The notes under the pieces: generated by a model
Told to the model about the DNA's origin: nothing
Database searches by the model: none
Seen by the model: the letters and a program-made list of their open reading frames with translations, nothing else
Part shown: positions 38,901 through 50,900 of the stretch, in pieces
Layout: every line of letters starts with the position of its first letter
Numbering within the stretch: the first letter of the stretch is position 1
DNA from: Lichenostomus cassidix
Lineage: Eukaryota > Chordata > Aves > Passeriformes > Meliphagidae
Reading direction: 5' to 3'
Length of the DNA stretch: 64,000 nt
Assembly (NCBI GenBank): GCA_008360975.2
Contig: CM039182.1
Location: 53,766,491-53,830,490, forward strand
Made by a program: the position numbers and the translations under genes

Positions 38901-41900
38901 CCTGTTGCATTAAGAGTTTGGGCATGTAGGGAGGAAGCCTTCACAAATTGCAACATTGTAAAACCTTAGTAATCAGATTGTTACACAAAATTTCACAAAC
39001 ACACTGAAATTTTACAATACTTGCATGAGAAAAAATTGAGATGTTATACTGATTCCATTTTACATTGTTATTGTCCTACAGTTATCATGGAAGATATTTC
39101 TGTTACCTCAGCAAAGAAAATCAATTTCATAAATAACATTAGAATAATAATTCTCCCACTGAAATGTATGAATTTAAGCTTAGACTTTTCATAGTTAATT
39201 TGTTAGAAAGTTGTCTCCTACCAGTCCATGACCAAGATGTGGCTCAAAATTCACTTCTTTGGATTGTATAAAATTTCTCTAGGTTATCCCACAGATGATT
39301 AAGCAATTAACCTTTTCCTGCTTACCTGTACTTCAGATTCTAAGTTTGCATTTATAGGCAGTAAGTTTACCCTCACAAAGAAACACAAACAAGTACAGGT
39401 CTGGATGTGTGTAGAATTACTATCAGCACCTGTTAACTATGAAACCTAACAGAATTGCAAAGTTGATGTTATTATTTTACTGTTCAATCATTTCAGCACA
39501 ACATACAAATTCTGCGCACATCTTCCATAATGTCAGATGGTGTCAACTTACATAACTCTCATTCTTAATTTTCTCCTACCAAGGTACAAAGCCCTTGTAG
39601 TTTACCTTTGAAAATGTTTGTGGTGTGAGAAGGAATTCTTATATTGATTTACCATATTGACATATATGTCAATGCAATATCCTGTACAGAAAAGCTAAAA
39701 ATCCTGCACACAAAATGGATTGAATTAGACAGTATTATGAATAGAGCAGATTTGCTTTACTGAGTATATAATTCAGTACTTAAGTAAGTAAACCACCACA
39801 GTTTTATACTTATCTGAAATTGCCATGCAGTTGCTACTGCAAAGCTACTAAAATCATCTGGAGAGCTCAAAGTTATTCTGCCAGCAGAGTATAGAATGCC
39901 ATCTTTTCCTGGTCCCTGGGGATATTTCCTTCTAAAGGGTCTTCTCCCTCAAGGCACACACAGTAGCTGAAATCACCATCCTCATTACCTGTTTGCAGAG
40001 AGCTTGGTTTGTATTTATGCACCTACATATTTCTGGATTAGGACTGATAAAATTTAAGCTCCATAATTCTTTAAAATGAAAATCAGACTATTAAAGTGAC
40101 TAATGTTACAGAGAACGTCTCCTGGGCAACAAGGAGTTATATTTACCACCTAACAAAAATCTAACACACTAAGGCACAAAAGTCACAAATAACTCAAAAT
40201 CCTGTTTCTCCTAAGGTCCTCAAATTTTCTTCTTTCCCATCTTTATTTTTGCTCCTCTTTCATTGTCCCATCTTTTCCTCTTTCTCTTTTCTGTAAGTGA
40301 ATTTTTTCTTATTGGTGCCTATATGAATATTCTTCCACTTCACATAGCTCATGTGAGAAATGTTGCTACTTTAGAAAAGGTGAAGGGATATAATTGCAAA
40401 AGTATGTTCTTTATTCAAAATAGACTCATTCTACTTTTCTTCACCCACTAAGTACAGTGCATAAAAATCCCTTTTTAGTGGTACATACATTTTTTATGAG
40501 TTGGACCCTTCATATTGAAAGTTCTAGCTCCTTTTATACTGTATGCATTAGCACAAATATTGAGGCCACAAAGACCCTATCAGTCTTCTCTGAATTAATA
40601 CAATGTTTCATACTCACTGTTTGCTGTTAGAGCTGGTGAATGCAATGATGATAAAGGTTACTTACCAGAAGATGGACAGTTGAGTGCATTATTATTTCAT
40701 GCTGGGCAGCTGATCCCTAGCTAAGAAGGGCAGGAGGTTTCTCTAAATTAAACTTTCCTTTCTTTCCATCCCTGGAAGTTTACTAAAGGCCAAAGAGTGA
40801 GCACATTACAGAACATCTATTTTGGAACAACTGTTAAGAGTTTGCCATCTTCATAGCTATCTTAGATTTCTTTATGATTTTTTGCAGTTTTTATCTATGC
40901 ACAATGGTTTTGTTCCTAATATGGAAGAGGGCAAAGCTTTCCGTCAAAAACCCAACTTCCCAACACTCACCCTCCCCCACCTGACTTCTATACCCTTCCC
41001 CCAGATAAGGCAGATTATGAACATGTCTTATAATGATATATATTGCTGTTTGCCTGGGGAACCCTGCACAATTACTTAATACGTGTTTGGCTGCTGGCAC
41101 GATAGGCTAATGAAAGCCAGACAATACATGTGCATGGTCTCTGGTGCACAGTAATTCAGGCTTCTGGGTGGACGGAAAGTGTAGCATGTCTGACATATTT
41201 TGCTTTTTACAAGTTATGTTGATAGACTAATTTCAAAGAAGAGGGGACAGATCAGTAGCCGATGACAGAAATTCAGCCCACAACTTTGACAAGGGACAGG
41301 AAAGAAAAAGCTGTAAGGTAGGAAGCAGATGAACCTAGTATTCTATGATTCCTGTGAGAACCTGTTTAAAAATTCAAATCACATAGTTTGGGGAGAGGAG
41401 AATATCCATTTAAGGAAGGAAGCATCCATTTAAACCTAGTAAAAGCACTTCACAGCAGAGTTAGTGTTCAGCAAAATGCCCCCCATAATATACGTAAACT
41501 CTTACTGGAGCAATCTGACCAGCAAGTATGGTAAAGCAACAGTGGTTTATCACTGTTGTTACTGAGTTCCTGGTTTCATCCCTGTGATGTCTTTAACAAT
41601 TTTACACTCTCTGCTGTGGTCTTTACACAGCCCTGTGGGGCAGCTCCATCAAGTGTCTCATTACAGGTTGTTCAGTGGTTCAGACTTTATTGAGACCCTT
41701 GAAAAAGCCATCCCACAGAGTGGCATACTGTAGGAGTCCAGTTGAGATCCAGGAGGAAACCTTAACAGTGGCAGCAACTCTGTATGCAGGACATCACGCT
41801 CTGAGATCAGACTACACAATGAAACTTGTGAATCTTCATTATAAACCTATTTAACTACACACGTACCTTCAGAAATTCCCAGCTACAAAAACACAACAGC

Positions 41901-43011
41901 CTTTCAAAAGCAACCAGTCCCATTTGATATCTGCAGCAAGTTCTCATGATGCGGCTCAGCAGGGTGAGACATTATTTCAAATGGAAATGTTGGCTGGAAG
42001 CTGCAGAAACTTATGGTGTGCATTCCTCCAGATCTTGTAAATCCTGAACTGAATTAACATCCTTCTTTTTATTATTATCTGAAATCAGTTGTAGTGACTG
42101 TTTACAATGAGCTTTTGCCAGGAGTTCCCAAGCACTATATAATTACATTTTTGAAGTGTATTCAGCCTTCCAACCAGGTCTTGCAATGTATGTCAAGCCT
42201 TAACATCACTAAAACAAGTTAAAACCACACAGCAAGAGCTTTTGGGTTGCACCCCTCCCCCTACCCCCAATCCTTCCCTCCTCCATAGATCAAAAGCTAA
42301 AAATATAAAAAGTAGCTAAAAAACTAGTAGCCAGCATTGTCATCATGTCTGGTTTTGAGCAGCTATTTGCCAGTCAATGATAATAAGCCACTCTGCAGCA
42401 GCCACTAAAATAATCTTTTGTACACTGAAAATACCCTAAAACAGATCTGCATAGAAATAACCTAGCGGCTGAGAAACATTTGGACACTGTTCTTGTAATA
42501 CATTGATCTTTCTGTGAGTCAAACTCCCACTGGATTATAAATGCGTTGGATTAGATTTCTAGAAAAGGTTTAAGAATACAGCACAGGTTAAAAAAGCTTT
42601 ACATGTAAGAGGCATACATCTCAGCACAGTTAAATTGCACAAAAAATCTCCTGGTTAGTAATGTCATGTCATGGTGAGACCTCTTTGTAACAACATGCCA
42701 CGAAGGAAGCAAAAAAGCAAAAAGCACCACATGACTTAGGTTTGCCAAAATAGCAAGTGGCAGGCGACTTGCTTCAAATAGGGCATGGTGACACATCCTA
42801 ACAGGACTACATTTTATGGAACATAATGTTTCTAATCCATGCAAATGCTTGTCTTCATATATATACATATGCCTCCCTATATATAGATACATAATTTAAA
42901 CAAATCTGTTTCCTACATCACTTTCATTTTTATATTATTGTTCTGTTTATTTTTTCAGCGTTACAGTAATTGAAAAATAACTGCTGGTAAAAGGTGCTAT
43001 TAATTTAAGTG

Positions 43012-43017
43012 CATTAA
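43012..43017. repeat. Target site duplication, left copy (CATTAA)
   Basis: CATTAA precedes the LTR and is repeated exactly at 43643-43648. The three bases before each copy are GTG and GTA, so the match extends imperfectly to nine bases. Confidence 0.55.
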
Positions 43018-43233
43018 TGTTGCGGTTTAGAGGATGTTACAGCAGACTTTACCCTAGAGCTTCTCTACCCAGCCCGGTTCAGCGCCTCAGTGCTCCAAAC
43101 CCTCTGTCCCAGGGCTGGACACTGCGCTCTCACCAGCCAGGGAGCCATAAGGCTAGCTCTGGTCCATCTGCTTCCACAACCGACGGTGATAAAGGAGGCG
43201 AGGAGGGTCTATGCGTTGTGTCCATGGAAGATG

Positions 43234-43239
43234 TTTATT
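43234..43239 (-). terminator. LTR poly(A) signal (AATAAA)
   Basis: The minus strand reads GCGAATAAACATC. It lies in the sense orientation of POU6F2, so it is a possible premature polyadenylation signal within the intron. Confidence 0.55.
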
Positions 43240-43314
43240 CGCATGGTGCAGCAGAGGCCAACGACCTCCCCGAGGCAGAGATGCCTCGAGGGCGAAGGCT
43301 TCACATGCACAGCC

Positions 43315-43348
43315 ACATGTGGAGCATAGACACACGTGGAGCATAGAC
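43315..43348 (-). repeat. 17-base tandem repeat in the LTR R region
   Basis: ACATGTGGAGCATAGAC at 43315-43331 is followed at once by ACACGTGGAGCATAGAC at 43332-43348, with one difference. Both contain an E-box-like CAYGTG. The repeat falls around or just after the predicted start site. Confidence 0.85.
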
Positions 43349-43350
43349 AG

Positions 43351-43363
43351 CAAGATGGCGGAG
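43351..43363 (-). promoter_or_regulatory. YY1-like site next to the LTR start
   Basis: The minus strand reads CTCCGCCATCTTG, a very good match to the YY1 consensus (CCGCCATCTTG). It sits between the TATA box and the predicted start. Binding is inferred, not shown. Confidence 0.5.
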
Positions 43364-43372
43364 GGTAAGGGG

Positions 43373-43379
43373 TTTTATA
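43373..43379 (-). promoter_or_regulatory. LTR TATA box
   Basis: The minus strand reads CCCTATAAAACC. It lies about 145 bases after the nearer inverted CCAAT box and about 135 bases before the AATAAA signal. A start site would be expected near 43345-43350. Confidence 0.65.
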
Positions 43380-43459
43380 GGGAAACAGAGAGGGGCAGGG
43401 ACAGCACACAGGCTCAGTGACCTCTGGGCACAGGGGAGGTACAGGGGTGGAGTTAGGAG

Positions 43460-43570
43460 TACAGGAACCAATAGGGGAAACCCGAGGGAGTGGCCAGGGC
43501 CACGTGGGGTTAGGGTATAGGAACCAATAGGGAAAACTGGGGGCGTGGCTAGGACTATGTGGAGTAGGGA
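43460..43570 (-). repeat. 56-base tandem duplication in the LTR U3 region
   Basis: Two diverged copies start at 43460 (TACAGGAACCAATAGGGG) and 43516 (TATAGGAACCAATAGGG). Each holds one inverted CCAAT box as read on the minus strand and a GAGTGGCC/GCGTGGCT block. Both lie upstream of the TATA box in LTR orientation, the usual place for LTR enhancer duplications. Confidence 0.75.
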
Positions 43571-43642
43571 AGGCAGGACAATAGGTGACAAGTACAGTCG
43601 TTAAGAAAGGGGTGTGGGGAACTTGCAGCTATTATCACAGTA

Positions 43643-43648
43643 CATTAA
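43643..43648. repeat. Target site duplication, right copy (CATTAA)
   Basis: Exact copy of 43012-43017 on the other side of the LTR. Confidence 0.55.
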
Positions 43649-46444
43649 TAGTGTGTTATGTCACTAATAGACTTGGGCAGCACTATTTCTTTATTCTTTT
43701 TTCAAAACATTATTTTATTGTCCTCCTAATTTCCAAGATTTTACTTCCACTTAAATTCGAGTGAGGGCTTTGCAGAATTCTATTATATTATTGTCCTGTC
43801 ATTATTCTAACTCCATTACACAAAAACACAAAACCAGCATCAGCTTCCATTTGTCATATTACCTATTTTGAGGATTATGTCAGATCTCATGTTGCAGTGC
43901 GTGCAACAATCTCAGACTATGTGTACGTGCCTACTAAACATAAGTTGGAGTTGAGCAAAAAGTAATCACTGATTCCTTCTAAAAAAGCTTTTGAAGAAAA
44001 GATTCTTTAACTATTCTGTAAGAACTCTGGCATCTGACTTTGACCTATGCAGCCTTTTAGAAGAACCTAGCTATATTTACAAAATATAAAGATAACATTT
44101 AAAGGCACATAGAGACAAACAGATTTGAACTTCTTTGTCCATAGTCCCAGCTGAGGTGACAGAAGCCAGTCCTGGTGTGGCAGTCACACAGTTATGCTCA
44201 CATGGTGATCTATTAGTGCATACTGTGCACCTCTCTAACACAGCTGTGTTGCTTCTCTGCCCAGAGAAGCTATTTTATGTCTGGCTACAAATGGAACACA
44301 GAGAACCTGGTGCAAAGAGAACCCTGGGCCCACGTTTCTTACAAGTCAGATCTTCCAGTAACCAAAAGGTGGTCTAGCACACCTGATGTGCTTTATGGAA
44401 TTGGATTGCTGTTGCCTTCCTAATATCTTCTTATATTGTGCCCAGCTTTGAGGATATGTCAAAGACAGGCAGGGCTGGTTTGAAATAGCCAACACTTCCA
44501 CAGTCTGTTCCTTACAGCTGTCACAAAGGAAAGAAAAATCGGGTGTTAATCTGGCAAAAGGAAGATTTAGGTCCATGCCAAACCATTTCCTGTGGGACTT
44601 TCACCAGGTCTTTTCATCTCACACGCAGGTGTAGCTGGGCTGTCAGAGCATAGAGAAATCCTGGACCAAAGGAGCACATCAACTGGAGTAGCTGCATCAG
44701 CGAATATTGCCAGCATGTTGCTTCCTTCAGTCACAGAAAGCAGGATGCAATAATCTGTATTTCAATCACTATGAAGGAAACCGCTGGTATGTGCTAGTGC
44801 GTACTTTGGACATGTATTGTTTTAATAGCAGGGGTTTACTAAACGTTATTCTAACAACTTTCCTCCAAAGAGCATTTGTGGATACCACAACTCCCTAAGT
44901 GACAACAACAGATAAATATCAGCTTGAGAAATGCAGGTCTATATTATTCATGAAACTGCAATTCTCCAGTAAATAACCCAGCTGTTTAAATAATATGTAT
45001 CTATGTAATTGAGTCTTCTGTATACAAATAAATAAGGTTTCATCGCAATGTCAGAAGTTAACAAACCAGTCAATAAAATCAATAACTCACTTTTTCTTGC
45101 TTATATATCTAACTTTTCTCCACCTTTCCTATGTTCTCTGTTTGTTCTGGTTACATATTAACACTCTGAAGGATATATAGCTGTTGTGATACTGTTCAGT
45201 AAATAGTGATCAGAAGTCTGAAGAAACACCACCTCAGAGATTTAATACTCTTCCTATGTGTTGTGTACTGTAACATATACCTGACTGGTATAAATAAGGG
45301 AGAAAGAAACTGTCTTGATCTATACATCAGAGAACTATAGACCTTGAATGTGAATGATTATATTATGGTCTAAGTAAATTATGTTCATATTGATACATTT
45401 TGCTAAAAGTTCTCCAGGCCTGGATTACATTATCATATAACCATTGTCAAACAGCACTGCCAGATTATAATACCGAGCTGTTTATGCCTGTGTGGTTACA
45501 GTTGTGTCAGCATTTCCATTATGCTTCACATTTTTCAAATATTTATAACTTGGCTGTAAAATTTGTTTTGGCCTGAAACTTGGTGAACCAGAAGTACAAT
45601 TCTATGAATCTCTGCTCAAGAAAGATGGCCATTCTATTTCAGTCAGAGTGTTTCCATTAGCTGGGTGCTGCCAGATTACAAGTCAAGGTCAAAGTTTATG
45701 AGTCTGGTTGTTTTATTTTCTTAACGAAAAATGGATCCGGTCCTTTTAAAAATATTCTTTAAACAAAAGAAAATACATGGAAGGACTGAGAAATAAGGCT
45801 TGATTTGGTAATGTGACTAGGTCCCTAACTCAAAAATCCCTTGTTTTCAAGTACTTCGAGGAAGAAAAAATTAACAGCAAAGCTGCTGCAATGTAAAAAG
45901 TAGCCACGGGGCAAATGCACTAAATTTTCTTCCACTAATTACATTTTCTTGTGGGTTTTCATCTGGGATCTAGCGCACCTCCTGAACAGTGTAAAATTGG
46001 GAGGGCTCCAAGTGAGCCATTCTCATCTATCAGGAATACAAACATGCTGACAAAAGCTATCTTATTATGTATGCTCTATACAGGCTCCTTATTCAAAAAT
46101 ATTTTAACAGATGTCATGCTGGATAAGTATAATGGCTCATCTGAGGCTTAGAAACACTTTACGCACAGTAGAAACAAATCTGGGGAGCATTTTTCAAATT
46201 GAGTTAAGTCCTCAATGCACACCCACAGGCTTACTTAGACTTATAGATACAATATCACTCTTAGCTAGCTGAGCACATGATCTGTTATCAACAAAAATTT
46301 TCCTGTTCTGATGCTGCTCTCTTGGTCCACTGCTGAAATATATGCTAACTCTGTATTTGGCTTCTGGAAGAGATTTCTGTGAAGCACTCGATGGAGGACA
46401 AATGCAAACCCTTTCTGCATGGCTCCAGCAGCCTATAGATTACC
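43649..46444. other. Intronic DNA, no gene recognised
   Basis: AT-rich sequence between the two minus-strand LTR calls. No exon, RNA gene or clear repeat was recognised. Confidence 0.5.
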
Positions 46445-46720
46445 TGTAGAGAAACACAGGACGTGCATGTTTTACAACAGAACCGAGCCGAGTCGAATAT
46501 GATGAATTTCTGATTTTATTAATTAATTCCAAAACTTATGTAGACTTTCACAGATCATCCGGATTGGGTCAATTCAAAACCTCCCCCTAGCCCGACTGAC
46601 CAGGCTTGAACTGCCTATCTTTCCAAAGACTGTTTCAATAACATCTAAACTTTATCTTTGTTTATAGAACACAGGAGGAAGAAGAGAAAAATTCTCATGG
46701 GAGAGTCTGTGCTTGCCACA
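46445..46720 (-). mobile_element. Possible short solo LTR (minus strand)
   Basis: Read on the minus strand, the block begins TGTGGCAAGCACAGACTC and has a TATA box (TATAAA, 46666-46661). An AATAAA signal (46520-46515) follows about 140 bases later, and then comes a CG-containing stretch (TTCGACTCGGCTCGG). It could end CTCTACA at 46445 or GTAAAACA at 46468. Base composition differs from the flanks. I could not find a matching target duplication for any pair of ends, so the boundaries are approximate and the call is tentative. An unrelated diverged repeat would be the alternative. Confidence 0.35.
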
Positions 46721-47300
46721 CTCTGAATCCTTTCGTTTTGAAAAATGATCACAGACAGGGTTTGCCCAAAACAGCACAGAGTAGCAACACATTCTCACTC
46801 CTTGTTAACCTACATTTGTGAGCAGTAGTACTGCTCTGCTAAAACAAATTTGACAAAGAAGCATTCATAATACTTCTTTATGCTCCTGGGTACGGCACCC
46901 GTGTGGATAGTAGTGTGGTACTACTCAGGCCTTAGAGAGGTTGCAAGGCTTCGCAAGGCTTTATAACAATTTAAATGTTTTCTTTTAGTTTACAAAATTT
47001 TTTTTGGTATTGAAAGACCTGGCTCTTGCAGTGGCATAGATGCAAGTACATAGTTAATACCAAGTGATGTCTATGGTGAACAGCATGAAAACTCCTTTCA
47101 TGGAAGTTACTTTCTTCACCATAAGTTTCATTGACGTCATGTAACAGCACTGAGACAAATTGTGGCCGTAAGATACAGGCTTGCTGTTTTATATTAAAGG
47201 AGAAGTGTTAAAGTGTTCGGATTTTTGCGAAGTTTGAGATCTTAAGCACTGGGTTATGTGGCAGTGCATCCATCCTGACCTTTCAGAATGGCATGATGGC

Positions 47301-47320
47301 TGTGTTGTGTTGTGTTGTGT
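47301..47320. repeat. (TGTGT)4 microsatellite
   Basis: Four perfect copies of TGTGT in tandem. Confidence 0.9.
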
Positions 47321-47955
47321 CATATGCTGGGGCCAGAGGCTATCACAGTTGGCTGCAAGAAGGAATGCTGTACATTCTCAGGGTAGCCTGCAGTGCAGCT
47401 GAGGTCTTTAAGTACAGTCCTTACCTATACATCCATGCTGGGACACTTTAGCAGTAGTCCTGGCAGTTCAGCCATTCTGAAACACCAGTGGGCTAAGCAG
47501 GAGAGCACTGCAGTGCTGCTCTGCAGCACACAAAGTGCCAGACAAGGGATCAAGCAGCACAAATATTGGCTCTCCTAAGACTTAGAGGAGACTCCTAAGA
47601 TGTAGCAGCAGACTTAGAGGAAGATGGAGAGCAACATGGTGAATGTGAGTTCATCTAGCAACATTTCTGTCAGTGCGTGCTGTTCTTTGTAGGCATTGAT
47701 GTTTCTACATCAGCCTTTCTAGGGATAGCTCCCCAAAATATTAGGCCACCATCAAGTAAGGCAGAGTCACTGCCTTACTGGAGCAGGGCCCACCCTTCAG
47801 AGAGAGAAGGCACGGCAGCACTGGCTACCTACAACATTGGGCAGCAGGAGGAGTGGGCCCCTATGCTTGAGCTCCAGGCACCTAAATAATTTCATATCAG
47901 AACTTCAGACTGACCCACTACAGGAGACACAACTCAGGGAGTAGAAAAGAAAAGT

Positions 47956-47994
47956 GGGAAGGGGAGGGGAGGGGAGGGGAGGGGAGCGGAGGGA
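47956..47994. repeat. (GGGGA)n microsatellite, potential G-quadruplex
   Basis: Five perfect GGGGA copies at 47961-47985 are flanked by imperfect copies (GGGAA before, GCGGAGGGA after). The G-runs of four separated by single A on the + strand could form a G-quadruplex. That strand is the template strand for POU6F2 transcription. Confidence 0.9.
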
Positions 47995-50900
47995 CCATAA
48001 CTGAGGGTTTGTATTTGGAGGCCAGATCTCACTGAACTGCTCTCCACCAAGAACCAAATAGAGTTTTCCACCACATTTCTACCTCACAGTTTAACAGACA
48101 ACTTGATTCCAAACCAATGTCTGAATTCAAATAACTCTGTTTCTTTAATATGCCCCAGTTTGGTGTTGTTCTCAAGGGGTATGCTTGAAAGTGGCAAAAC
48201 ATCACGACAGCAGTGCCATATACCAAGATATATGCCAGAGCATACTTAATCAGCTCTCAGTCCTCCTGTACCACAGGCTTTTTGGTTTCTGAATCCTCGA
48301 ACTTTTCTGGAGCAGATGTAGATTCATTTATACAATCTCAGCTTGTTTTCCATTTGTCCTCAAATATACAAACTGGAGGCTAACACCCATTTCCTACCTT
48401 CTTTAGGAAATTCACAGGTTCTGGGTCCATTCATTTTCCCAAACTCATTTGATAGGTTTTACTGATGATGGAACACAAATCTACAGGGTATCACTACTGT
48501 AGTGCCAATGAACATCAAGGAATTATCGCTCACTTTTAATAAATGATAAGAAATGCTAATGATGTGGTAATAACAGCTGACAGCATTATTAGGATGAAAT
48601 TTTTTCTGCTCTATTAACCTTGAGAGACAATTTCCCAGAGCTAACAAAGGCCAGAAGTGAATTCACAATCAAACTGAGTAGTCAAACACAACCCACATTC
48701 AGGATTTTTGAAAAGGATGCATTTATCTGACAGACCTATACAGTTTTCTCCTTTCCACGTACCACCACAGAGGCAAACACCTGAGAACACATCAGAAGTG
48801 ACTGCTATCATCTTTCCAACTAACCAGGACTTTTTTAAAACAGCCCAGCTCCACAGTCAGCTTTGTATTAAACTTCTATCCTCTACAGATTAGACAAGAC
48901 AAGTGAATACTGAACATGGGAGATGCACCAAAGCAACACTTCTGGCAAGGATTTTCCATAGTCCATGCCCTCATCTGGCAGGACTGTAGCAATGCTCCCA
49001 AGTGATACTGGGAATCTTTTTGATCTCATTGTCACCATAGTAAGTACCTTCAACAGTGCAAAATGCTTAGGCATCACTACTATCCCTTAGGCTCAAAAGC
49101 TGCCACAAAACTACTTTGCATGGCACTGTCCCTAAGTTCATTTCTTTGTCATTCCCTACATTTATACAGACTCACAACTATTTCAGCCAATGCCCTTGTG
49201 ACACCAGGAAACCATCTACTTTCACTCCAAGGTCCATCCCTCGGTCAAGCTATAAGGGCCCATTTGCACAGAAGACCCAAGACTGGATAGGACTGGCTAC
49301 CTTTAGAGTCATCGGTCTGAATTATTTTCTGCCCAATAAACCATAAATAAAAATGACAAAACCCAACATTTATTAGAATAACTATGATTAGCAAAATATG
49401 ATTATAGCTGTTAGTCATTTCAGCAGCAATGATGGTGCTCAGTGAAGACTTTCCAGTCATTTATTTACTATGGTTTAAATTCTTGAAGGACTTTGTGTAG
49501 TTGTTTCATTTGTAAACAGTACATAATTATTACCTCACTATGTTAATCTGTATTGCAGAATAGGTAAAAACCCCTGCAACTATTTTTTTTTCTCATTGAA
49601 GTTCTCAGTAAATATTTTGGGTGTTTTTCTTTTTTCTTTTTTTCTTTCTTCTCTTTTAAAGACCAAATCCAGGGGTGGTAAATTTCTTCCCAAATTTATA
49701 TCCACTTGGCCAGATTCTGTCCTCTGACATTCATGCAGTTCAGCCAAATACAGGAGAGTTCCAATGGATCATTCAAAAAGATGAATCCTGTGAAGATCTG
49801 ACTGTCCTCCAGCTCTGCTGAGAGTTTATAGATCTTGTCTTGACATGCATTATATTAGGCAGGCATGCATCAACATCTTTTAGTGATCAGTTTTAAACGT
49901 ACACATTTCTGTTTAATTTCAGTACAACTAGTGACATTGCTGACATGTACAGGCAGAGGAATTAAGTGACAGCGAAACAAAACCCTTTCTGCATGCATGT
50001 TTTTGTGCTTAATCATGTCCTCTGCAAAACACATGAAGATACGACAGCATATATTACTGCATGTTATGTGTCTACTATATCATGATATCCTGGCATCCCT
50101 TTCATTGCACCCATGCAGTGCCTCTGATGGGGTAAGCATTAACAGCTGGATTAGGAAGAACACAAGAAAAGTATTGTTATCAGCAGGATGGGCTCCCTGA
50201 TCTGGGTCACCATATGAGTTCAGTGTAGAGGGCAGATCAGAGTCAGTGTGGAGTGAGGGAAGCTTAAACAACTCAACTTCATCTTAAACTGAAGGTGTTA
50301 ATGGCTACTTCAGAAAGCATTCATCTTAGCACATCTATTCATGTGAACAATTCAAACACATATAGTGACTTACAGTATATTGGGCCAGTCATTCTTATGA
50401 TCCTGACCCCAAAACTCAGTCCTACGAGACTGTGCTCTGGCAGACAGAACTGGTAAATAACTTCAAGCAGCAAACCATATGGAAAACCTTCTTTTCAAAT
50501 TTTTGGATAGGCACAATATAATAGAGTTGAAACATCATTATCCAACACCTTTGGATTCTCATATATTCATTTCAGAAGGTAGGAAAGCTTGACAATGTAA
50601 GAGTTAGACAAAAATTCCTCCTATTATGGAACACTGCTTTCTTCCATATCACACAATAACTTGTAAAGACGGGTTGTCTCACTTCTCACACAGAGGAGAT
50701 CATTGCACCAACAGCAAGCAGAGCTGGTATGTCCAGAGACAAAATAGAAATGGATTACTCAGGCTGGCAGCATGAAACATTGAGCTTGGAAATTAACCTG
50801 GCAGCAGGCCAGGAGATAAGATCCAGAGCAGCACTTTGTATTCTAAAATATGTCTGAATCGATGCTCAAAATAACAAACTCCCTGTAGTCCTCTCTGGCA

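Larger units (their letters stand above)
33535..43017. other. POU6F2 upstream intron, no further exon recognised
   Basis: AT-rich intronic sequence. It contains a perfect CA/TG hairpin at 33830-33850, a T20 run at 35961-35980 and a slightly more GC-rich patch at about 37500-38100 that I could not assign. No exon or RNA gene was recognised. Confidence 0.55.
43018..43642 (-). mobile_element. Solo LTR of an endogenous retrovirus (minus strand)
   Basis: This 625-base GC-rich block is flanked by a perfect 6-base repeat CATTAA (43012-43017 and 43643-43648). Read on the minus strand it has the LTR order: two inverted CCAAT boxes within a 56-base direct repeat, a GC box (GCCACGCCCCC, 43541-43551), a TATA box (TATAAAA, 43379-43373), a YY1-like site, an AATAAA signal (43239-43234) and a 3' end ...CCGCAACA. 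The 5' end reads TACTGTG, so TG would have decayed to TA; ending the LTR at 43639 restores TGTGATAA but gives an imperfect 9-base flanking repeat instead (GTGCATTAA/GTACATTAA). No retroviral genes adjoin. Orientation is sense with POU6F2. Short open frames inside it are not genes. Confidence 0.75.

Noticed and set aside
41350..41380. TTCTATGATTCCTG resembling the CR1 3' terminal repeat
   Set aside because: It is a single copy without the preceding CR1 3' sequence, so most likely a chance match.
43017..43591. Several overlapping open frames of 66-109 codons on both strands
   Set aside because: They fall within the minus-strand solo LTR, a non-coding GC-rich block where stop codons are rarer.
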